6,830 bases of DNA from Clostridiales bacterium (GTDB taxonomy: Bacteria; Bacillota; Clostridia; Lachnospirales; WRAX01), in the NCBI GenBank assembly GCA_031271375.1, contig JAISVU010000314.1, positions 1-6,830 of the forward strand, in the 5' to 3' direction. Position 1 is the stretch's first letter, and each line of letters opens with the position of its first letter. Under the pieces are notes generated by a model, which worked only from the letters and a program-made list of their open reading frames with translations, was not told the origin of the DNA and searched no databases. The position numbers were made by a program, and so were the translations under genes. Shown in pieces: positions 1 to 4,896 of the stretch.

Positions 1-65
1 GTTTTAAGTGTTTCGTCGCTGCCAAAGATTTTTGTTATGTTTTCTAAGAGCTTTAAACTTGCCAT
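1..65 (-). CDS. N-terminal fragment, probable ABC-type ATPase (runs off the left edge)
   Basis: Only 21 codons are inside the window, read leftwards from an ATG at 63-65. The peptide begins MASLKLLENITKIFGSDETL, which fits the first beta strand of an ABC ATP-binding domain: a hydrophobic strand, N-I-T, an aromatic-glycine pair where the A-loop lies, then the next strand. The ABC-F gene at 608 starts the same way (LKVKNIT.AFG), which supports the reading. A GGGAG ribosome-binding site lies 11 nt upstream of the ATG, a little far, and a promoter-like pair lies at 93-119. Walker A and all catalytic motifs would be outside the window, so the call rests on the N-terminus alone. It could be a transporter ATPase or another protein with a similar opening. 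Confidence 0.45.
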   Translation of the reverse strand, partial: MASLKLLENITKIFGSDETLK

Positions 66-92
66 AGCGGCGAATTCTCCCGTTTTTTCGCC

Positions 93-119
93 ATTATGGA
101 GTTTTATCTATATTGTCAA
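93..119 (-). promoter_or_regulatory. Putative promoter of the left-edge minus-strand gene
   Basis: On the minus strand a perfect TTGACA (114-119) is followed after 15 nt by CATAAT (93-98, five of six matches to TATAAT). The spacer is short for sigma-A; TAATGG two bases further would give 17 nt but matches less well. The start codon at 65 lies about 28 nt past the -10 box, leaving room for the GGGAG site. Confidence 0.45.
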
Positions 120-246
120 GCAACATTGCGTTCGTTGATTTAATTCATTGCCATTTGCTGCTCATGCTGAAGTTATCGACATTAGTTATACCATTGATTT
201 AAGAAAACTTCAATAAAAAATTCGTATCATCTCCTTTACTCTGTGG

Positions 247-286
247 AATATTACCATTGACAATATGCCGCGAATGCGGTAATATT
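247..286 (+). promoter_or_regulatory. Promoter of the ABC-F leader, embedded in a 9-bp dyad
   Basis: TTGACA at 257-262 and TAATAT at 280-285 are separated by 17 nt, a good sigma-A promoter; transcription should begin near 292. A perfect inverted repeat AATATTACC (247-255) and GGTAATATT (278-286) brackets the -35 box and covers the -10 box, with a smaller CCGC-GAAT-GCGG dyad (268-279) inside. A dyad placed like this could be an operator for a dimeric repressor; that part is inference. The region from 120 to 246 is AT-rich and shows no gene. Confidence 0.65.
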
Positions 287-314
287 AACGAAAGTCATTT
301 ATTTGGAGAGTTCA

Positions 315-404
315 ATGTATCTTGCGATAGTAACCGCTCTGCGCGTTTCAGGCAAGGCGAAACACCGCGCGGAGCATAGAATCCATTTCGGATTGCCGCG
401 TTAA
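315..404 (+). CDS. Leader peptide ORF (29 aa) upstream of the ABC-F gene
   Basis: An ATG at 315 is preceded by GGAGAG (305-310) at good spacing, only about 23 nt from the predicted transcription start. The ORF runs 29 codons to TAA at 402-404. It begins MYLAIVTALRVSGK and continues with a strongly basic segment; 9 of the 29 residues are Arg, Lys or His, with HR repeated (RHRAEHR). The coding sequence overlaps two stable hairpins: 336-344 with 367-375, extended inside by GTTTC/GAAAC, and 385-394 with 438-447. A translating or stalled ribosome would therefore change how the leader RNA folds. Short upstream ORFs of this kind are known before ABC-F resistance genes and act as antibiotic sensors. 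I do not recognise the peptide, and no protein function beyond regulation is implied. Confidence 0.6.
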   Translation: MYLAIVTALRVSGKAKHRAEHRIHFGLPR

Positions 405-548
405 AACATCGGTTTTGCCGAGGTTTATAGCGAGAGGAATCCGGAATCGGACATAGTAGGTTTCGCCGGTTCATAACACGGAAGAACGTGTTTTTTGCGT
501 TGGTTTTCGTGTTGTGGCCGGCATAGCTAAAAGAGCTGAAATCCTGCC

Positions 549-574
549 GCTGTGGTGTATTCCACAGCTTTTTT
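549..574 (+). terminator. Intrinsic terminator in the ABC-F leader
   Basis: GCTGTGG (549-555), a six-base loop TGTATT and CCACAGC (562-568) form a perfect 7-bp stem followed at once by six T's (569-574). It lies 33 nt upstream of the ABC-F ATG and downstream of that gene's only good promoter, so it must be read through for expression. There is no complete gene between the promoter and this hairpin for it to serve as an ordinary 3' end, which points to attenuation. Confidence 0.85.
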
Positions 575-607
575 AATGCGCGACTATATAATACAAGGAG
601 AATTATT

Positions 608-2143
608 ATGAGCTTGTTAAAAGTAAAGAATATAACCCATGCCTTCGGCGATAACACGCTGCTGAACAGTATTTCATTTGATTTGAACGACGGTGAGAAG
701 ATGGGGATTGTAGGAGCGAACGGGGCGGGCAAAAGCACGCTGCTTAAAATCCTGGTGGGCGAGGCGTCACAGGACGGCGGGACGGTTGAGTGGCGGCCCA
801 GGATATCCGTCGGCTACCTGGATCAATACGCCGAAATCCCGCAGGGACACAGCGTCGTCAGCTACCTGCGGACGGCTTTCGCCGCATTATACGCGATGGA
901 GGACAGGTATAACAAGCTGAATCTCCGCATTTCAGATAACCCCGAACCGCGCCTTGTGGAACAGGCAGCGGCCATCCAACAGCGCCTTGCTGAGAGCGGG
1001 TTTTATGAATTGGACAGCCATATCGCCAGGGTGTGCGCAGGGCTTGGGATAACGGCGCTGGGCATGGACAAGATGATAAGCAAACTCAGCGGGGGCCAGC
1101 GGGCGAAGGTCATCCTGGCGAAGCTCCTGTTGGAGGCTCCGGATGTGCTGATTATGGACGAGCCGACGAACTTCCTTGACAAGGCGCATATCGAGTGGCT
1201 TACCCGGTATTTAGCCGGATTCAAGGGGGCGTTTATCGTTGTGTCGCACCATTTTGACTTCCTGGACGGGATAACCAGCTGCATATGCGAGATCGAATTT
1301 CATTCTATCGTTAAATACCGGGGGAACCTGACGGCCTACCTGAGCCAGAAGGATATACGGAAGCTGCAGTATATCAACGAATATAACGCCCAGCGCAGGA
1401 TTATCGAAAAGGCGGAGGATTACATCGCGAAGAACAAGGTGCGCGCCTCCACTGCCCGCCTTGCCAAGAGCCGTGAGAAGATGCTGGATAAAATCGACCA
1501 TATGCCGCCGCCTAAGGAGCTGCCTAAACCGGGTTTTAGGTTTATATGCGGGTGGAAGGGCTTTGGGCCGATGATGGAGGTCAGGGACTTGGTGATAGGC
1601 TATACGGGGCCGCTGCTGCCCAGCCTGAGCTTTACGATGAAATGGGGGCAGAAGCTGGTCATCACGGGCTTTAACGGCATCGGTAAGACGACGCTGGTTA
1701 AGACCATATTGGGGGAGGTTCCGGCCCTGTCCGGCGGGTGCTGGCTCCACGACAATCTGTCCGTAGGGTATTTCGAGCAAGAGCCCGCCTGGGACGACAA
1801 AGGCCAGACGCCTTATGAGTATATCGCGTCTCTGTATCCCGCGCTGGAGAAGAAGCAAGTCATGGGAGCCTTAGCAAAAGCCGGCGTGACCAGCAAGCAT
1901 TTTAACCAGCGCCTCGCCACCCTCTCCGGCGGCGAACAGGCAAAGGTTAAAATCTGCCAGCTGTCTTTAAAGACCTGCAACCTTTTGATACTGGACGAGC
2001 CGACAAACCACCTGGACGCGGCCGCGAAAACCGTCCTAAGGGAGGCCCTGCTGGATTATCCCGGCGGGGTGATACTGATTACCCATGAGGCGGCGTTTAG
2101 GGAGGGGATAACAGGGGAAGTGTTGGAGCTGGAGAACAGATAA
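608..2143 (+). CDS. ABC-F family ATPase (ribosome-acting, possible antibiotic resistance factor)
   Basis: Soluble twin-ATPase protein of 511 residues with no membrane segment. Domain 1: Walker A GANGAGKST (36-44), Q-loop Q73, signature LSGGQ (160-164), Walker B with catalytic E185 in MDEPTN, switch His214. Domain 2: Walker A GFNGIGKTT (354-362), Q391, LSGGE (439-443), E464 in LDEPTNHLD, His493. The domains are joined by a charged, helical linker (about 240-310), the family's tRNA-contacting region, of ordinary short size. Family members bind the ribosomal E site and free ribosomes blocked by nascent peptides or by drugs. The start is set by AAGGAG (595-600), 7 nt before ATG. Odd points: the usual SHDRxFL after domain 1 reads SHHFDFL, and in domain 2 it reads THEAAF. 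The attenuator-like leader suggests a drug-inducible resistance type, but the subfamily and substrate cannot be named from sequence alone; a housekeeping member remains possible. No clear terminator follows before the next gene 64 nt on. Confidence 0.95.
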   Translation: MSLLKVKNITHAFGDNTLLNSISFDLNDGEKMGIVGANGAGKSTLLKILVGEASQDGGTVEWRPRISVGYLDQYAEIPQGHSVVSYLRTAFAALYAMEDRYNKLNLRISDNPEPRLVEQAAAIQQRLAESGFYELDSHIARVCAGLGITALGMDKMISKLSGGQRAKVILAKLLLEAPDVLIMDEPTNFLDKAHIEWLTRYLAGFKGAFIVVSHHFDFLDGITSCICEIEFHSIVKYRGNLTAYLSQKDIRKLQYINEYNAQRRIIEKAEDYIAKNKVRASTARLAKSREKMLDKIDHMPPPKELPKPGFRFICGWKGFGPMMEVRDLVIGYTGPLLPSLSFTMKWGQKLVITGFNGIGKTTLVKTILGEVPALSGGCWLHDNLSVGYFEQEPAWDDKGQTPYEYIASLYPALEKKQVMGALAKAGVTSKHFNQRLATLSGGEQAKVKICQLSLKTCNLLILDEPTNHLDAAAKTVLREALLDYPGGVILITHEAAFREGITGEVLELENR

Positions 2144-2207
2144 AACAGCATAAATTAAAACAACCCTTCGTATAAATAATAGTACAACATTATTCAGGAG
2201 GGTAACA

Positions 2208-2843
2208 ATGAAAAGGATAACGAGGGTTTTTACGGCGGCCGTATTGGGGTTGGCGATGATTCTGTCGGGCTGCCGGCAGGCGGGCGAGGTGGAGCGGAGC
2301 GCGTATGAGCAGATTCAAAATCAGCTCCTCACCATGTCGGGATATGAGTCCCAGGCCAGCGTCACGTACATAACGAACAAGAACCAGCACACCTATCAGA
2401 CGCTGCACCAGGCCCGTATGACGGGCGAATACCGCATTGAGGTAACAGGGCCCGAGCGTGTCGCGGGGAACGTCACAATAAACGACAACAGCTCGATCGT
2501 CCAGTTTAACACAAGGGTCAAGGGGCGCATAGCCGTGCTGCCGGCGGAGGTCTCGGAACGCATGGAGCTGTTCGTCACCTCGTTTGTGAAAAATTACATA
2601 AAGTCGCAGGAAGTCACGATTACCGTGTCTGGGAGCGGCGAGAGCATGTGTACGGTTCTTGAAGCTGTCGTCCCCGGCTCTCACCCTTACCTGAGAACGG
2701 AAAAATTATGGGTGAACAACAAGACCCTCAAGCCGGTTAAGCTCTCTATTTACGATCCCGACGGCGTCGAACGGATAACGGTTGCCTTCGACACCTTCGA
2801 GTACAATGTCAATTTTGACGACAGTATTTTTAAAGTTCAGTAG
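2208..2843 (+). CDS. LolA-fold lipoprotein, YdcC/GerS-like
   Basis: A 211-residue exported lipoprotein. The first 22 residues form a lipoprotein signal: MKRITR, a hydrophobic stretch (7-19) and the lipobox L-S-G-C with the lipidated Cys at 22. The mature part is rich in short beta strands (SQASVTYITNKNQHTYQ, GEYRIEVTGPE, KLWVNNKTLKPVKLSIYD) in the pattern of the outer-membrane lipoprotein-sorting (LolA/LolB) fold. In Firmicutes this family includes B. subtilis YdcC and C. difficile GerS; GerS is needed for cortex modification and spore germination. The gene upstream of the MazF-type RNase matches that family's usual neighbourhood. Start: AGGAGGG (2196-2202), 5 nt before ATG, very strong. The assignment to the family rests on signal, size, strand pattern and context; the role in spores is inferred. 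I see no convincing promoter in the 64-nt gap, so it may be read from the ABC-F side. Confidence 0.8.
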   Translation: MKRITRVFTAAVLGLAMILSGCRQAGEVERSAYEQIQNQLLTMSGYESQASVTYITNKNQHTYQTLHQARMTGEYRIEVTGPERVAGNVTINDNSSIVQFNTRVKGRIAVLPAEVSERMELFVTSFVKNYIKSQEVTITVSGSGESMCTVLEAVVPGSHPYLRTEKLWVNNKTLKPVKLSIYDPDGVERITVAFDTFEYNVNFDDSIFKVQ

Positions 2844-2886
2844 GATTTATTTTTTGACAAGCGTATGTATACAAAAAAGGAAAGAA

Positions 2887-2928
2887 GTGAATAATATAGA
2901 TATGAATGAAAAGAAAGACGTTTTTTAG
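2887..2928 (+). CDS. Possible 13-codon ORF between lipoprotein and mazF
   Basis: GTG at 2887 has AAGGAA (2877-2882) 4 nt upstream and is followed by 12 sense codons and TAG, giving MNNIDMNEKKDVF. It stops 22 nt before the mazF ATG. It lies where the antitoxin gene would be expected in this family's operon, but it is far too short for an antitoxin and shows no CopG/Arc-like pattern. It could be a remnant of a deleted antitoxin gene, a translational coupler, or chance in AT-rich sequence. Confidence 0.2.
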   Translation: MNNIDMNEKKDVF

Positions 2929-2950
2929 CTGATACGGAGTGTGAAATAAA

Positions 2951-3295
2951 ATGCTGATAAAACGAGGTGACATCTTTTATGCGGATTTAAGCCCGGTTAT
3001 AGGCTCGGAGCAGGGAGGAGTGCGTCCTGTGCTGATAATTCAAAATGATGTAGGAAACCGTTACAGCCCCACGATCATATGCGCCGCGATAACCTCCCAG
3101 ATAAACAAGGCAAAGCTCCCGACTCACATTGAAATAGATTCCCACGACTACACCCTTGTAAGGGATTCGGTGGTGCTGCTGGAGCAGGTGAGAACCGTGG
3201 ACAAAAAACGCCTGAAGGAAAAAATCTGCCACCTGGACGAAACAATGATGGTAAAAGTTGATAAAGCGCTCCTTGTAAGCTTCGGCTTGGCATAA
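2951..3295 (+). CDS. mazF: MazF/EndoA-type endoribonuclease toxin
   Basis: A 114-residue PemK/MazF-family single-strand RNase, nearly collinear with B. subtilis EndoA (NdoA). N-terminal KRGDIFYADLSPVIGSEQGG and RPVLIIQND are the family hallmarks. The two residues known to be catalytic in EndoA, Arg25 and Thr48, fall at exactly those numbers here (GGVR25P and AAIT48). The C-terminal block LLEQVRTVDKKRL and a final helix complete the fold, so the protein appears full length and intact. EndoA cleaves mRNA at UACAU-type sites and is held in check by a small ribbon-helix-helix antitoxin. No antitoxin gene precedes it, and alr, usually between the lipoprotein and the toxin genes, is also missing. 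Start: GGAG (2936-2939), 11 nt before ATG, a weaker site than its neighbours have. The specificity of this copy is inferred from family only. Confidence 0.95.
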   Translation: MLIKRGDIFYADLSPVIGSEQGGVRPVLIIQNDVGNRYSPTIICAAITSQINKAKLPTHIEIDSHDYTLVRDSVVLLEQVRTVDKKRLKEKICHLDETMMVKVDKALLVSFGLA

Positions 3296-3336
3296 CAGGA
3301 CTACATAGAGGAGCGGAAAAGGAAGAAACGAGAGCC

Positions 3337-3387
3337 AAGAGCCCAGAAAAGTTACTTATCGAGTGACTGCCTGGGCTCTTTGATTTA
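3337..3387 (+). terminator. Hairpin between convergent genes, probable terminator of mazF
   Basis: AAGAGCCCAG (3337-3346) and CTGGGCTCTT (3371-3380) are a perfect 10-bp inverted repeat. Inside, GTTACT and AGTGAC add six pairs (one G-U) around a TATCG loop. The T-tract that follows on the plus strand is short and interrupted (TTTGATTT). On the minus strand the stem covers the 3' end of the small membrane-protein gene but has no T-run, so one-way or weak two-way termination is likely. Confidence 0.6.
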
Positions 3388-3568
3388 GCTGAAATAAATA
3401 CTCCTTCAGCCTGTCCCCCGGCGTCTCCCGATAATACGGCACGATATCATATAACAGAAACTCCCAAACATCCGGCCTGCCGTGGAAAATTGCCGTCAAC
3501 GCCAATATTGCGGCGGTGAGTATGACATACCCGGCGGCAGCCCTTGCCGCAATGCGCTCCGTCTTCAT
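3356..3568 (-). CDS. Small single-TM protein of unknown function (70 aa)
   Basis: The protein begins MKTERIAARAAAGYVIL and has one hydrophobic segment (about 12-29) with positive residues before it, so the N-terminus is probably inside. A soluble tail of about 40 residues follows, rich in aromatic and charged residues (WEFLLYDIVPYYRETPGDRLKEYLF). The ATG at 3566-3568 is chosen because AGGGG lies 8 nt upstream. An in-frame ATG 60 nt further up (3628) would overlap the preceding gene and start with a Cys/Phe-rich stretch unlike a natural N-terminus. It lies 25 nt after the stop of the GT-C-like gene on the same strand, so the two are probably co-transcribed and it may be an accessory subunit. 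I recognise no family. Confidence 0.65.
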   Translation of the reverse strand: MKTERIAARAAAGYVILTAAILALTAIFHGRPDVWEFLLYDIVPYYRETPGDRLKEYLFQLNQRAQAVTR

Positions 3569-3593
3569 CCAAATTTCCCCTAATAGTTTAAAA

Positions 3594-4808
3594 TTACAAA
3601 TATCCCAGAAACAACAAAACCGTCCCAATGATATTTAAACCGAACCCCAGCGCGAGGAGCGGAAGGGAGACGAACATCCATGTCCGCTCCGGGCCTTTGT
3701 CCTGCCGCGCCAGCCCGAAAAACAGCGCGGGCAGTATGTCGACTGTGTACCGGTTGCCGAAGTGCCAGCCGCCCATTGTTTTATGCAGGCACAATATTAA
3801 CAGATGCGCCGCGAGTAATACCGGAATGAGCCGCGTAAGAATGTCCTTCCCCAGACGTTTTATCCCTATTATATATGTTATGACATAGGTTAGCACAATA
3901 GGACTAACAAGCCAGAAAGCGGTGCCGTCGAAGGCTTGGAAGGCGATTCTGCCGTTTCGCAACCCGGGAAGCCGGAACAGCCGGCCAATGTTTTGCGCTA
4001 GGTATACCGGGCTAAACTGGCCGTGAACCGCCTCGGTAAACTCCGGCAGATAGGTATGCCCGAATTCCAAAACATTTCCGAACCGCGCGTAATTCAAGCC
4101 CATATATACCATTCCCAGCCCTACGGCGGGAAGAGCCCAAATTAGCAGCCTCTTTAAATATATGATAAAGCCGGCGTCTCTTTCCGCCGCGTATAACAGG
4201 TAAAGAATTATCGGAAGATATATCCCGTTAAAGGGGCGGCAGCCCATAACGCAGCATAGAAAGAACAGGCTTAACGCCGGTTTGCGCTCGCCGTCGTCCC
4301 TCGCGGCGTAATACAACGACATCAGCGTGAACATAAAGGCGGCGTTCTGAGCGATAAACCAAACGTATCCCGTGTTTGTAAGAAAGAGGTAGTTGCCGCC
4401 TACGCAAAGGAACAGGCTGTAAAACGCGGCTTTCTCCTGGTTTTTTATATAAACCAACGCTAGTTTATAGGCGAATACCCCGGACAGGCAGGCCATAACA
4501 AGGGCGATGAAATGATCAGGATTGATGCTTATAAATGGCAGCATATTAATCAGCGCGAAGGGCAGGAGCAGTATGGAGAGAAACGGAGGAAAACTCACAT
4601 AATACTTGCCGCTATACACAGCCAATTCCAAATGCTCATAATTAACACCGATATCCAGCCGCCCGTGCAACCAAGCCTCCGCCTGCAGCATAAAGGAATT
4701 ATAGTTGTTCCTCATAAATGGCCACTGCCCGGTGAATGCGTATATTAACATATTAGCGAAGATTATAACGGATATGATAAGGATATAATACTTTTTATTT
4801 TTAGTCAT
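3594..4808 (-). CDS. Polytopic membrane protein, GT-C glycosyltransferase-like
   Basis: A 404-residue integral membrane protein with about 10 to 12 hydrophobic helices (for example 8-26, 74-93, 101-120, 150-168, 219-237, 299-317, 325-343, 377-401). A long loop after the first helix carries acidic residues (QAEAWLHGRLD, E44 and D52), and a late loop reads GGWHFGNRYTVDILP (346-360). Both features are typical of GT-C enzymes that use lipid-linked sugars (the PMT/ArnT/GT87 type), where the first loop carries the catalytic acid. The sugar, the acceptor and even enzymatic activity are inferred. Start: AAGGAA, about 8 nt before the ATG at 4806-4808. It is divergent from hflX and followed by the 70-aa gene. 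Length is short for ArnT-type enzymes, which often have an extra soluble domain; nothing suggests a frameshift. Confidence 0.75.
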   Translation of the reverse strand: MTKNKKYYILIISVIIFANMLIYAFTGQWPFMRNNYNSFMLQAEAWLHGRLDIGVNYEHLELAVYSGKYYVSFPPFLSILLLPFALINMLPFISINPDHFIALVMACLSGVFAYKLALVYIKNQEKAAFYSLFLCVGGNYLFLTNTGYVWFIAQNAAFMFTLMSLYYAARDDGERKPALSLFFLCCVMGCRPFNGIYLPIILYLLYAAERDAGFIIYLKRLLIWALPAVGLGMVYMGLNYARFGNVLEFGHTYLPEFTEAVHGQFSPVYLAQNIGRLFRLPGLRNGRIAFQAFDGTAFWLVSPIVLTYVITYIIGIKRLGKDILTRLIPVLLAAHLLILCLHKTMGGWHFGNRYTVDILPALFFGLARQDKGPERTWMFVSLPLLALGFGLNIIGTVLLFLGYL

Positions 4809-4836
4809 TTTTTAGTTCCTTAGATTTGATTTATGA

Positions 4837-4845
4837 TGTTATAAT
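4837..4845 (+). promoter_or_regulatory. Extended -10 promoter for hflX
   Basis: TGTTATAAT (4837-4845) is a perfect extended -10 element (TGnTATAAT). The -35 region holds only a poor match (TTCCTT, 4816-4821, 18-nt spacer), as is usual for extended -10 promoters. The predicted start is near 4852, leaving a 45-nt 5' UTR with GGAGG at 4887-4891. Confidence 0.7.
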
Positions 4846-4869
4846 ATCAAAGGGGAGCGGATAATACAA
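4841..4869 (-). promoter_or_regulatory. Putative promoter of the GT-C-like gene
   Basis: On the minus strand TTGTAT (4864-4869) is followed after exactly 17 nt by TATTAT (4841-4846, five of six consensus). The -10 box overlaps the hflX -10 box on the other strand, so only one of the two promoters can be occupied at a time. The -35 match is weak (three of six). Confidence 0.4.
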
Positions 4870-4896
4870 CCAAAATAATCCTTCGCGGAGGCAATT

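Larger units (their letters stand above)
292..607 (+). promoter_or_regulatory. Probable transcription-attenuation leader of the ABC-F gene
   Basis: About 315 nt of transcribed leader precede the ABC-F start codon. Beside the leader ORF and the final terminator, three competing pairings can be drawn. (1) 465-469 with 518-522 plus 471-480 with 508-517, a 15-bp stem with one bulge and two G-U pairs. (2) A smaller hairpin, 475-480 with 487-492, followed by four further T's. (3) GTTGTGG (511-517) with CCACAGC (562-568), which would use up the 3' arm of the terminator. States 1 and 3 exclude each other, as expected of an anti-antiterminator and an antiterminator. An upstream segment (437-444) can also pair with 466-472 and would break stem 1. 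The pairings are seen in the sequence; the order of events and the inducer are inferred. Confidence 0.6.

Noticed and set aside
587..592. Perfect TATAAT just upstream of the ABC-F gene
   Set aside because: There is no -35 box at proper distance, and transcription would start inside the ribosome-binding site at 595-600.
295..738. A 147-codon minus-strand ORF opposite the leader and the ABC-F start
   Set aside because: It lies antisense to the strong ABC-F coding start and the leader; it has no plausible ribosome-binding site or recognisable domain.
2854..2859. Perfect TTGACA between lipoprotein and mazF
   Set aside because: The position 17 nt downstream reads AAGGAA-like sequence, and the nearest TATACA is only 8 nt away; no workable -10 box.
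3569..3628. Longer N-terminus for the 70-residue small membrane protein
   Set aside because: The upstream ATG would overlap the end of the GT-C-like gene and give an unnatural Cys/Phe-rich start, whereas the inner ATG has a good AGGGG site.
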